Assembly (NCBI RefSeq): GCF_014205075.1
Contig: NZ_JACHMU010000001.1
Span: 1,674,001-1,738,000, forward strand
DNA: 64,000 bases
Direction of reading: 5' to 3'
Origin: Microbacterium ginsengiterrae
GTDB taxonomy: Bacteria > Actinomycetota > Actinomycetes > Actinomycetales > Microbacteriaceae
Each line of letters begins with the position of its first letter. Positions within the stretch are counted from its first letter, which is position 1. The position numbers and the translations under genes were made by a program. Shown in pieces: positions 17,966 to 26,241 of the stretch. The notes under the pieces are model-generated. The model searched no databases and was not told the DNA's origin. It saw nothing but the letters and a program-made list of their open reading frames with translations.

Positions 17966-19420
17966 GTGGAGCAGTGGCCGTGGTGGGTGCTGGCGATCGC
18001 ATTCGTCGTCGACATCGCCATCCGCATCACCGCCATCATCGTGATCCCGCGCAACCGGCGTCCGATGTCCGCGATGGCATGGCTGCTCGCGGTGTTCTTC
18101 ATCCCGTACATCGGTGTCGTGCTGTTCCTCGTCATCGGCAACCCGCGTCTTCCGCGCGCACGCCGTCGCAAGCAGGATCAGATCAACCGGTACATCGCCG
18201 CGACGAGCGACAAGCTCCACTTCGGCACGTTGCGCCCGAACGCCCCTGACTGGTTCCGCTCCGTCGTCACGATGAACCAGAACCTCGGTGCCCTGCCGAT
18301 CTCCGGGGACAACGGCGCGCACCTGATCAGCGACTACCAGGAATCCCTGGACGCCATGGCCGAGGCGATCCGCTCCGCCCAGGAGTACGTCCACGTGGAG
18401 TTCTACATCCTCCAGTCCGACGACTCGACCGACAACTTCTTCCGCGCCCTCGAAGAGGTCGCCGCGCGCGGGGTCTCCGTCCGCGTCCTCCTCGACCACT
18501 GGGCCAACCGGTGGAAACCGCGCTACCGCGCGACGGTCAAGCGCCTCAACGCGATGGGGGCGAACTGGCACCTCATGCTGCCGATGCAGCCGCTGAAGGG
18601 CCGGATGCAACGGCCCGATCTGCGCAACCACCGCAAGCTCCTCGTGATCGACGGGAAGGTCGGCTACCTCGGTTCACAGAACATCACCGACTCCTCGTAC
18701 AACCTGCCCAAGAACATCAAACGAGGGCTGCACTGGGTCGACCTCATGGTCCGTGTCGACGGTCCCGTCGTGCTCAGCCTGAACGCGATGTTCCTCAGCG
18801 ACTGGTACAGCGAGACCGACGAGATCCTCAGCGAGATCGACATCACGAACGCCGAGATCGGCACCGGAGACCTCGACTGCCAGATCGTGCCCTCAGGGCC
18901 GGGATACGAGGTCGAGAACAACCTGCGCCTGTTCCTCGCCCTGCTCTACGCCGCCAAGAAGAAGATCGTCATCGTCAGCCCGTACTTCGTCCCGGACGAG
19001 GCGCTGCTGCTCGCGGTGAGCTCGATGTGCGACCGCGGCGTCGAGGTCGAACTGTTCGTCTCCGAAGAGGGCGACCAGGCGATGGTCTACCACGCCCAGC
19101 GCAGCTACTACGAAGCGCTGCTGCGCGCCGGCGTCCGGATCTGGATGTACCGCAAGCCGTACATCCTGCACACCAAGAGCCTGACCATCGACGACGAGGT
19201 CGCCGTCATCGGTTCGAGCAACATGGACATGCGATCGTTCGGCCTGAACCTCGAGGTGTCGATGCTCGTGCGCGGTGGGGAGTTCGTCTCCGAGATGCGC
19301 GCTGTCGAGGACCAGTACCGCACCCTCAGCCGTGAACTCACGCTCGAGGAGTGGCTCCGTCAGCCGCTGCGGTCGACCGTCCTGGACAACCTCGCGCGAC
19401 TGACGTCCGCTCTGCAGTGA
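17966..19420 (+). CDS. cls: cardiolipin synthase (phospholipase D family)
   Basis: 484 residues. Two N-terminal membrane helices (about 4-27 and 36-58) are followed by two PLD domains with HKD motifs: HRKLLVIDG (about 218) and HTKSLTIDD (about 398), both with GS/GSSN partners (LGSQN, GSSNMDMRSF). It makes cardiolipin from two phosphatidylglycerols at the membrane. The GTG at 17966 is preferred because the first helix begins immediately after it; a TACGCT box lies at 17911-17916. A monocistronic unit is likely. Confidence 0.9.
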   Translation: MEQWPWWVLAIAFVVDIAIRITAIIVIPRNRRPMSAMAWLLAVFFIPYIGVVLFLVIGNPRLPRARRRKQDQINRYIAATSDKLHFGTLRPNAPDWFRSVVTMNQNLGALPISGDNGAHLISDYQESLDAMAEAIRSAQEYVHVEFYILQSDDSTDNFFRALEEVAARGVSVRVLLDHWANRWKPRYRATVKRLNAMGANWHLMLPMQPLKGRMQRPDLRNHRKLLVIDGKVGYLGSQNITDSSYNLPKNIKRGLHWVDLMVRVDGPVVLSLNAMFLSDWYSETDEILSEIDITNAEIGTGDLDCQIVPSGPGYEVENNLRLFLALLYAAKKKIVIVSPYFVPDEALLLAVSSMCDRGVEVELFVSEEGDQAMVYHAQRSYYEALLRAGVRIWMYRKPYILHTKSLTIDDEVAVIGSSNMDMRSFGLNLEVSMLVRGGEFVSEMRAVEDQYRTLSRELTLEEWLRQPLRSTVLDNLARLTSALQ

Positions 19421-19438
19421 GCGGCGGTCTTCGCGCGA

Positions 19439-19444
19439 TAGTCT
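19439..19444 (+). promoter_or_regulatory. -10 box of a leaderless promoter for the lipoprotein gene
   Basis: TAGTCT, then six bases (GATCCC), then the GTG at 19451. There is no ribosome-binding site, which fits leaderless initiation. Confidence 0.55.
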
Positions 19445-19450
19445 GATCCC

Positions 19451-20185
19451 GTGAAGAACCCGACGCGACTGGTCCTGTCCGCCGCCGCCGCACTCGCCGC
19501 CGCACTGATCGTCACCGGATGCACGGCATCCCCCGGCGAGCAGGGCCCGACGAGCAGTGCAGAGCCCGACGACACGGGCAGCACGAGCACGCCGGCCGAC
19601 GGCGACGACTTCGAGGCGGCGTGGCTCGACGACGGCCGGATGTTCGCGATCGTCACCTGGGGATCGTCCACCTGCATCCCGTTCGTCGACGAGGTCTCCG
19701 CTGAGGGGCAGAACGTCACCGTCGCTCTCACGCTCAGTTCTGATCAGCAGGCGTGCACGGCCGACTTCGCGCCGCGCGCGAGCGTCGGAGCGCTCCCGGA
19801 GGGCGTCGACCCGACGAAGGATGTCGAGTTCCTCGTGACCCTCGACGAGATCACCGACGACGTCGATCTCGACGGCAACCCCGCACTGACCGGCGTCCCC
19901 GGTGAGGCGACGGACTACGAGCCGAGCGCCGGATGGTTCGACGACGCCGGGATCGTGCTGCTCACGTGGGGTTCGTCCGGCTGCCCGCCGGTCGTCGAGA
20001 GCATCGACACCCAGGCCACCGGCGCGACGGTGAACTTCAAGACCGAGGACCGCGCCTGCACCATGGACATGGCTCCTCGCGCGACCCTCATCGGCCTGGA
20101 GGGCGAAGTCGACGACGACGCGGACTACACGCTGACGCTCGTCGGAGACGACCTCGACGCGACGGTCGACGTCCTGCGCGGCTGA
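19451..20185 (+). CDS. lipoprotein with an internal tandem duplication
   Basis: 244 residues. Lipoprotein signal peptide with lipobox VTGC (Cys24), then a Ser/Thr/Asp-rich spacer. Two similar segments of about 75 residues follow. Segment one runs from AWLDDGRMFAIVTWGSSTC to FLVTL and segment two from GWFDDAGIVLLTWGSSGCPP to TLTLVG. Each contains TWGSS.C near its start and a later AC..D.APRA, giving two conserved cysteines per unit, probably disulphide-bonded. It should be anchored on the outer face of the membrane. No known family is recognised. Start is GTG, leaderless. Confidence 0.8.
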   Translation: MKNPTRLVLSAAAALAAALIVTGCTASPGEQGPTSSAEPDDTGSTSTPADGDDFEAAWLDDGRMFAIVTWGSSTCIPFVDEVSAEGQNVTVALTLSSDQQACTADFAPRASVGALPEGVDPTKDVEFLVTLDEITDDVDLDGNPALTGVPGEATDYEPSAGWFDDAGIVLLTWGSSGCPPVVESIDTQATGATVNFKTEDRACTMDMAPRATLIGLEGEVDDDADYTLTLVGDDLDATVDVLRG

Positions 20186-20215
20186 ACTCACCTGCGCGGT
20201 TGAGTTCGCCGGGCG

Positions 20216-21214
20216 TCAGAGCCTGTCGATCGGATGCCCGTCGGGGAGCGCCAGAAGCAGTGCGGATGGCGCGACCCGGCAGCGGATCCGCACGGCGAGC
20301 CCGAACTCGTCGCCGTCGAGCTCGATGGCCGTCGGCGTGATGGGCGCCACTTCGGCGTCCTTCCCGCGCAGGTAGCGCACGGAGGCGTCCTTTCCCCGCC
20401 GCTGCAGCACGAGGCGCCCGGCGCGGGTTCGGCGGAGCACGGAGTTGTCCCACCAGATCTTGCGCCACACCCCCAGCCACCCGAAGGGGCCGGTGGGTTG
20501 GATGACGGCGACGTCCATCGTCCCGTCCGCGATCGACGCCGAGGGGATCAGAGCGATCCCGGCGGGGAGCGTGCCGCAGTTGGCGAACAGTACGCTGTGC
20601 ACCTTGGCGGAGTGCAGCCGCGAGTCGTCGACCTGGTAGACGATGCGGAAGGGCTTCGCGCTGGGCAGTGAACGTGCCGCGCCGTCCACGTACGCGACCC
20701 ACCCCACGGATTTCTTGAGGTCGGGGCTGGTGTTGGCGATCATGTCGGCGTCCAGACCCATCCCTGCCAGCACGACGAACGCGTGCTCGGTCTTCTGCCC
20801 GTCCTCCCTGGTCAGCTCGGCCCAGCCGATGTCGATGGGGAAGCGGAAATCGCCGAGTGCGGCGCGGATCATCCTGTCGGGATCCATCAGCGGCAGGCCG
20901 AGGTTCCGGGCGAGCAGATTCCCTGTTCCACTCGGGACGATCGCCAGCGGTACATCGGTCCCGGCCATCGCCTCCGCCACGGCGCGGACGGTGCCGTCGC
21001 CGCCCGCGACGAGCACCACATCGGCGCCGGCGGCGATCGCGTCGCGGGTGGCCTGCTGGCCGGCATCCTCGACCGTCGTCGGGAGGAAGAGCGGTGACGC
21101 CCAGCCGGCGTCCTTCGAATGCGCGCGCAGCGAGGCGCGAAGGCGCTTCTCGTCCACCTTGATCGGGTTGAAGACCAGAGCCGCCTGGCGGGGGAGTGCC
21201 GGGGTCTTGGTCAT
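20216..21214 (-). CDS. diacylglycerol kinase family protein (DAGK catalytic domain)
   Basis: 332 residues from the ATG at 21214, chosen because TAGAGT lies seven bases upstream as a leaderless -10 box; a GTG at 21223 would overlap that box. DAGKc domain: VFNPIKV near the start, the nucleotide motif VLVAGGDGTVRAVAEAM, and PSGTGNLLARNLGLP. The C-terminal beta-sandwich ends in TPTAIELDGDEFG. Members phosphorylate lipids such as diacylglycerol, or related long-chain substrates. It faces serS across a short divergent promoter region. Confidence 0.87.
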   Translation of the reverse strand: MTKTPALPRQAALVFNPIKVDEKRLRASLRAHSKDAGWASPLFLPTTVEDAGQQATRDAIAAGADVVLVAGGDGTVRAVAEAMAGTDVPLAIVPSGTGNLLARNLGLPLMDPDRMIRAALGDFRFPIDIGWAELTREDGQKTEHAFVVLAGMGLDADMIANTSPDLKKSVGWVAYVDGAARSLPSAKPFRIVYQVDDSRLHSAKVHSVLFANCGTLPAGIALIPSASIADGTMDVAVIQPTGPFGWLGVWRKIWWDNSVLRRTRAGRLVLQRRGKDASVRYLRGKDAEVAPITPTAIELDGDEFGLAVRIRCRVAPSALLLALPDGHPIDRL

Positions 21215-21221
21215 GGCGTTC

Positions 21222-21263
21222 ACTCTACGAGCTTCCTGCTCCAGGGCGCGCGCTGGTTAGACT
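21222..21263. promoter_or_regulatory. divergent leaderless promoter pair (lipid kinase / serS)
   Basis: Minus strand: TAGAGT (21227-21222), seven bases before the kinase ATG. Plus strand: TAGACT (21258-21263), six bases before the serS ATG. Only 30 bp separate the two -10 boxes, so their -35 regions must overlap or interleave. Confidence 0.55.
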
Positions 21264-21269
21264 TCAGTA

Positions 21270-22568
21270 ATGATCGACCTCGCCCTTCTCCGCGACCAAC
21301 CAGACATCGTCCGCCGCTCGCAGGTTGCGCGCGGTCACGACGTCACCACCGTCGATGCGGCGATCGAGGCCGACCGATCGCGTCGTGCGGCGCTCACCGC
21401 GTTCGAGGACCTGCGCGCGGAGCAGAACGCCTTCGGCAAGCAGGTGGCGAAGGCTCCCAAGGAGGAGAAGACCGCGCTCGTCGCGCAGGCCAAGGAACTC
21501 GCCGAGCGGGTCAAGCAGGCACAGCAGGAGGCGAACCAGGCAGCGGATGCCGCCGCCGCCGCTCTCGCACAGATCGAGAACGTCGTGATCGAGGGCGTCC
21601 CCGCGGGCGGCGAAGCCGACTTCGTCGAGCTGCGGCGGGTCGGTGAGACGCCCGTGTTCCCGTTCGAGCCGCGCGACCACCTCGAGCTCGGCGAGATGCT
21701 CGACGCGATCGACATGGAGCGCGGCGCGAAGGTCTCCGGCGCCCGCTTCTACTTCCTCAAGGGCATCGGTGCGCGCCTCGAGATCGCCCTGATGAACCTC
21801 GCGCTGGACAAGGCGCTGCAGGCGGGCTTCACCCCGATGATCGTTCCGACGCTTGTGCGGCCGGAGATCATGCAGGGAACGGGATTCCTGGGCGAGCACG
21901 CGGATGAGGTGTACCACCTCGACAAGGACGACGACCTCTACCTCGTCGGTACGAGCGAGGTGGCGCTGGCGGGCTACCACAAGGACGAGATCGTCGATCT
22001 GTCCCGCGGTCCTCTGCGTTACGCGGGCTGGTCCACCTGTTACCGCCGCGAGGCCGGTTCCTACGGCAAGGACACCCGCGGCATCATCCGGGTGCATCAG
22101 TTCAACAAGCTCGAGATGTTCGTGTACACGGCAGCGGCCGACGCGGAGGCCGAGCACCTGCGCCTGGTCGCACTCCAGGAGGAGATGCTCACCGCTCTCG
22201 GCCTGTCCTATCGTGTCATCGACGTCGCCGCCGGTGATCTCGGCTCCAGCGCCGCACGCAAGTACGACATCGAGGCGTGGGTGCCGACCCAGCAGGCCTT
22301 CCGTGAGCTCACATCCACCTCGAACTGCACGACGTTCCAGGCGCGTCGGCTCGACGTGCGCCACCGGCCGGATGGGGCGGGCAAGACCGAGCACGTCGCG
22401 ACGCTCAACGGCACGCTCGCGACCACCCGCTGGATCGTCGCGCTGCTGGAGACGCACCAGCAGGAGGACGGGTCCGTCGTCGTGCCGGAGGTGCTGCGAC
22501 CCTACCTGGGCGGCATCGACGTGATCACCCCGGCGGGCGCGACTGCCGCGTCTCAGGACGCGCAGTGA
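21270..22568 (+). CDS. serS: serine-tRNA ligase
   Basis: 432 residues, normal length. N-terminal antiparallel coiled-coil arm (about 30-105, Lys/Gln/Glu-rich), then the class II core with motif 2 ([15 protein letters not shown]) and motif 3 ([15 protein letters not shown]). It charges tRNA-Ser and Sec-type isoacceptors; two tRNA-Ser genes lie in this window. Leaderless start at 21270. The stop overlaps the GTG of the following HAD gene. Confidence 0.95.
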   Translation: MIDLALLRDQPDIVRRSQVARGHDVTTVDAAIEADRSRRAALTAFEDLRAEQNAFGKQVAKAPKEEKTALVAQAKELAERVKQAQQEANQAADAAAAALAQIENVVIEGVPAGGEADFVELRRVGETPVFPFEPRDHLELGEMLDAIDMERGAKVSGARFYFLKGIGARLEIALMNLALDKALQAGFTPMIVPTLVRPEIMQGTGFLGEHADEVYHLDKDDDLYLVGTSEVALAGYHKDEIVDLSRGPLRYAGWSTCYRREAGSYGKDTRGIIRVHQFNKLEMFVYTAAADAEAEHLRLVALQEEMLTALGLSYRVIDVAAGDLGSSAARKYDIEAWVPTQQAFRELTSTSNCTTFQARRLDVRHRPDGAGKTEHVATLNGTLATTRWIVALLETHQQEDGSVVVPEVLRPYLGGIDVITPAGATAASQDAQ

Positions 22569-23392
22569 CCTCGCCCTGGCTCGTCGGCCTTGATGTCGAC
22601 GGCACGATCATCCTGCAGGACGAGACGATGAGCCCCGGCGTGCCGGAGGCCATCGCGCGCGTCAGGGACGCCGGTCACGTCGTGACGATCGCGACCGGTC
22701 GCAGCTGGACGGCGACCGAGCACTGGGTCGAGGAGCTCGGCCTCGTCGCCGACTATGTGGTGTGCTCGAACGGTGCTGTGACGATGCGGCGCGGCGCGTC
22801 GGGGTGGGAGCGCTGGCACGTCGAGACGTTCGACCCACGCCAGGTGCTGGCGCTGCTCACCGAGCGGCTCCCCGAGGCGCACTACATGGTGGAGATCGAG
22901 GACGGCACGCGCCTGTTCACCGGGTCCCTCGCGGACTGGTCGATGGACGGCGGGCGCCTGGTCGACCTCGACGAGCTGGGCGAGCTGCCCGTCTCGCGCG
23001 TCGTCGTCGTCTCACCGGAACATGACGAGGACGACTTCCATCGGATCGTCGCCGAGACGGGGTTGAACGAGGTCTCGTACGCGATCGGCTGGACGGCGTG
23101 GCTGGACATCGCGCCGCAGGGTGTCGACAAGGGCAGTGCGCTGGCCAGGGTGCACGGTGAGCTGGGCCTCGACGGCGGGCGCGTCCTCGTCGTCGGCGAC
23201 GGTCGCAACGACATCGGCATGTTCCAGTGGGCGCGCGAGATCGGCGGGCGTGCGGTCGCGATGGGGCAGGCCCCTGACGAGGTCAAGGATGCCGCGGGCG
23301 AGGTGACCGCCGTCGTCGAAGACGGCGGCCTCGCACAGGCTCTCGACGCGCTGCTGCTGCATCCAGGAGCCGCCCAGGTCAGCCCGGGATAA
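22565..23392 (+). CDS. HAD family hydrolase (Cof-type)
   Basis: 275 residues, translationally coupled to serS (GTGA overlap). HAD motifs: GLDVDGTI (Asp9/Asp11), TIATGRS with the C2B cap that follows, the lysine in [10 protein letters not shown], and [12 protein letters not shown]. Cof-type enzymes dephosphorylate sugar or nucleotide phosphates. The serS-HAD pairing is common in this lineage; the substrate is not predictable. Confidence 0.85.
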   Translation: MTSPWLVGLDVDGTIILQDETMSPGVPEAIARVRDAGHVVTIATGRSWTATEHWVEELGLVADYVVCSNGAVTMRRGASGWERWHVETFDPRQVLALLTERLPEAHYMVEIEDGTRLFTGSLADWSMDGGRLVDLDELGELPVSRVVVVSPEHDEDDFHRIVAETGLNEVSYAIGWTAWLDIAPQGVDKGSALARVHGELGLDGGRVLVVGDGRNDIGMFQWAREIGGRAVAMGQAPDEVKDAAGEVTAVVEDGGLAQALDALLLHPGAAQVSPG

Positions 23393-23440
23393 TCGAAACC
23401 GGCTAGACTCGACCACTGATCGCCGGATTCGTCCGTCGAT

Positions 23441-23525
23441 GGAGGGCTGTCCGAGCGGCCGATGGAGCTGGTCTTGAAAACCAGTGGGCAGAAATGTCTC
23501 GTGGGTTCGAATCCCACGCCCTCCG
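23441..23525 (+). tRNA. tRNA-Ser(UGA)
   Basis: Acceptor arms GGAGGGC (23441-23447) and GCCCTCC (23518-23524) pair fully; discriminator G at 23525. Anticodon stem CTGGT/ACCAG encloses TGA at 23475-23477. There is a long variable arm and a GTGGG-TTCGAAT-CCCAC T arm. CCA is not encoded. A TAGACT box at 23404-23409 is a likely -10. Confidence 0.95.
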
Positions 23526-23543
23526 CAGATTGAAAGGCACTGA

Positions 23544-24794
23544 GTGAGCGCGAAGATCCGTCGTCGCAAGACTGTGGCACGCCACGGTCAGCTGCGCACC
23601 CCGGGGCCGGTCAGCCAGTTCCTCAAGATCCTCGGCATCGCCCTGGCCGTCGTCCTCGTCAGCGGGGCAGCAGTCAGCGCTTTCGTGGTCAGCGACCTGT
23701 ACGGCACCGCCACGGCTGATGCGGTCGAGCTCGAAGGTCAGAAGCCCGTCCCGCCGGACATCAGCGAGTACGAGGGCGGCTTCGACCTGCTCCTGGTCGG
23801 CACGGACACTTGCGAAGAGGACTACGCGCATTACTTCGGCGACCGCTGCACCGGTCCCGACTCCGAGGGAAACCTCAATGACGTGAACATCCTCGTGCAC
23901 GTCTCCGAGGAGCCGCGTCGGATCACGGCAGTCAGCTTCCCGCGCGACCTCATGCTGCCGATCCCCGAGTGCACCCGCGACGACGGCAGCACGACCTGGG
24001 CCATGAGCAAGCAGCCGCTGAACAGCGCGTACATGGACGCCGGCCTCAACTGCGTCGCGCGGACCATCACGGAGCTCACCGGGCAGGACATCGAGTTCGC
24101 CGCATCCGTCACCTTCGGCGGCGTGATCGAGATCACCAATGCCATCGGCGGTGTCGACGTCTGCCTCGCGAACCCCATCAAGGACTACTACACCGGTCTC
24201 GACATGGAGGCCGGCACGCACACCGTGAAGGGTCTCGAGGCGCTGCAGTTCCTTCGCACCCGCCACGGTGTCGGCGACGGCAGCGACCTCGGCCGCATCG
24301 GCAACCAGCAGCAGTACATGTCGAGCCTTGCCCGCAAGCTCATCAGCGGTGAGGTGCTCGGGAACGTCCCCGTCATGCTCCGCCTGGCGCACACTGCTCT
24401 CAGCAACGTCGAGGCGAGCACGTCGCTCACCAACCCGATGACGATCGTCCAGATCGGTCTCGCGGTCAAGGACGTGCCGTTCGAGGACATCGTCTTCCTC
24501 CAGTACCCGACCTACGACGACCCGAGCGATCCCAACAAGGTGGTCCCGGACATGCAGTCGGCGCAGGCGATGTGGGATGCGATCAACGCGAACCAGCAGC
24601 TTCAGGTCACGCACGAGAACACCGCCAACGACGGTGTCGTCGTGCAAGAGCCTGAGGCGCCCGAGGAGCCGACGGAGCCGACCGAGCCCGCCGACCCCGA
24701 GACCCCTGCTGACGGCGTCGCCGCTCTCCCGGACACCATCAAGGGCAACTCGGCCGCGCAGCAGACCTGCTCCAACGGCAACGTCCGGCAGTAG
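23544..24794 (+). CDS. LytR-CpsA-Psr (LCP) family cell-wall glycopolymer ligase
   Basis: 416 residues. Basic N-terminus, one transmembrane helix (about 28-50), then an extracellular LCP domain: FDLLLVGTD, DVNILVHVSEEPRRITAVSFPRD, an FGGVIEITNAIGGVDVC segment and FLRTRHGVGDGSDLGRIGNQQ. The arginines and aspartates of the polyprenyl-pyrophosphate site are present. It should attach teichoic-acid-like or polysaccharide chains to peptidoglycan. The C-terminal 70 residues are Pro/Glu/Thr-rich with two late cysteines. Start GTG with GAAAGG upstream. It converges on rhaB with a 16-bp gap. Confidence 0.9.
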   Translation: MSAKIRRRKTVARHGQLRTPGPVSQFLKILGIALAVVLVSGAAVSAFVVSDLYGTATADAVELEGQKPVPPDISEYEGGFDLLLVGTDTCEEDYAHYFGDRCTGPDSEGNLNDVNILVHVSEEPRRITAVSFPRDLMLPIPECTRDDGSTTWAMSKQPLNSAYMDAGLNCVARTITELTGQDIEFAASVTFGGVIEITNAIGGVDVCLANPIKDYYTGLDMEAGTHTVKGLEALQFLRTRHGVGDGSDLGRIGNQQQYMSSLARKLISGEVLGNVPVMLRLAHTALSNVEASTSLTNPMTIVQIGLAVKDVPFEDIVFLQYPTYDDPSDPNKVVPDMQSAQAMWDAINANQQLQVTHENTANDGVVVQEPEAPEEPTEPTEPADPETPADGVAALPDTIKGNSAAQQTCSNGNVRQ

Positions 24795-24810
24795 TCGTCC
24801 GCCTCCTCGC

Positions 24811-26241
24811 CTACGGGCGCGGCGTGTAACGCTCCGGTGAGTGGGTACGCGAAACGAGCGCGCGAAGCTCTTCGAGTGTCGAAGGCACGGCGCCCAGCGT
24901 GCGGGCCTGCACGAGGACGTTCCCCAGTGCCGTCGCCTCGACCGGGCCTGCGAGCACCGGCACGCCGGAGCGGTCCGCCGTCGCCTGACACAGCACCCGA
25001 TTGAGCGATCCGCCACCGACGAGGTGGATCGTCCGGATCGGGCGCCCGGACAGTTCGGCCGCGGAGCGGATCGCACCGGCGAAGGCGGCGGCGATGGACT
25101 CGATGATGCTCCGGGCGAACGCGGCACGCCCGTCCGGAACGGCATGACCCTGCGCGCGCAGGACGTCCGCGATGCGGGTCGGCATCTCCCCTGGGGCGCT
25201 CAGCGACGGGTCGTTCGCGTCGAACACGGGGACGGGGCCGTCCACGGCGGAGGCGGCCTCCAGCAGCGCGGGCAGGTCGATCTTCGCGCCGTCTTCCGCC
25301 TCCCACGCGCGGACCGTCTCGCTGAGCAGCCAGAGTCCGGTGACGTTGTGCAGGAACCGGATCCCCCCGTCGACGCCGAGCTCGTGTGTGAAATTCGCCT
25401 CGCGTGTTGCGTCGCTGAGAACGGGCTCCGCGATCTCCACGCCCACGAGCCCCCACGTTCCGCAGGAGATGTAGGCGGCATCCGGCGAGGTCATCGGCAC
25501 AGCCACGACGGCGGATGCGGTGTCGTGCGAACCGACGGCGATGACAGGGAGGTCGGCGCCGATCCGCGCGGCCATCCCTGGTGTCAGGGTGCCGAGCACG
25601 GTGCCGGGGTCGACGATGGCGGGCAGCATCCCCGACGGGATGCCGAGCGCGTGGGCGAGGTCGATGTCCCACTCGCGGGTGTGCACGTCGAGCAGTCCGG
25701 TGGTCGAGGCGTTCGTGCGTTCGGCGGCGCGGACGCCGGTCAACAGGTACGCGATCAGATCCGGGATGAGCAGTGCGGTGTCGGCATCCGATGTCCGCGC
25801 ATCTGCGCGGTACTGGTAGAGGGTGTTGAACGGCAGGAACTGCAGGCCGTTGCGAGCGTAGAGGTCGGAGAAGGGCACGCGCGCGTGCACCTCCTCCACT
25901 CCTCGCGACGTGCGGCCGTCACGGTAATGGAACGGCGGGGCGAGCAGGACGCCATCGTGGAGCAGGCCGTAGTCGACCGCCCAGGCGTCGATGCCGATGC
26001 TCTCGATCGACGGTTCCCGGCGGACGGCCTTGGCGAGTCCGCGGACCACGTTCTCGAAGAGCGCGTCGAAGTCCCAGCGCAGTCCCTCCGGTGTCTCGAC
26101 GGGCCCGTTGGGGAAGCGGGAGACGAGCTCGAGCTCGAGGGTCTGCGGGCCGATCCGCCCGATCATGACGCGGCCGCTCGTCGCTCCGAGGTCGACGGCC
26201 GCGACGGCGCGCACGGCCGCGCCGTCGGGCGCCCCTGTCAT
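24811..26241 (-). CDS. rhaB: rhamnulokinase
   Basis: 476 residues. FGGY-family carbohydrate kinase with AVDLGATSGRVMIG at the N-terminus (ATP phosphate loop), IDAWAVDYGLL, CGTWGLVGVE and the C-terminal adenosine motif HLVGGGSLNRVLCQATAD. It phosphorylates L-rhamnulose at O1. ATG at 26241 overlaps the stop of the aldolase/dehydrogenase gene (ATGA). Last gene of the catabolic operon. A paralogue at 48881-50290 in the island is clearly similar along its length. Confidence 0.92.
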   Translation of the reverse strand: MTGAPDGAAVRAVAAVDLGATSGRVMIGRIGPQTLELELVSRFPNGPVETPEGLRWDFDALFENVVRGLAKAVRREPSIESIGIDAWAVDYGLLHDGVLLAPPFHYRDGRTSRGVEEVHARVPFSDLYARNGLQFLPFNTLYQYRADARTSDADTALLIPDLIAYLLTGVRAAERTNASTTGLLDVHTREWDIDLAHALGIPSGMLPAIVDPGTVLGTLTPGMAARIGADLPVIAVGSHDTASAVVAVPMTSPDAAYISCGTWGLVGVEIAEPVLSDATREANFTHELGVDGGIRFLHNVTGLWLLSETVRAWEAEDGAKIDLPALLEAASAVDGPVPVFDANDPSLSAPGEMPTRIADVLRAQGHAVPDGRAAFARSIIESIAAAFAGAIRSAAELSGRPIRTIHLVGGGSLNRVLCQATADRSGVPVLAGPVEATALGNVLVQARTLGAVPSTLEELRALVSRTHSPERYTPRP

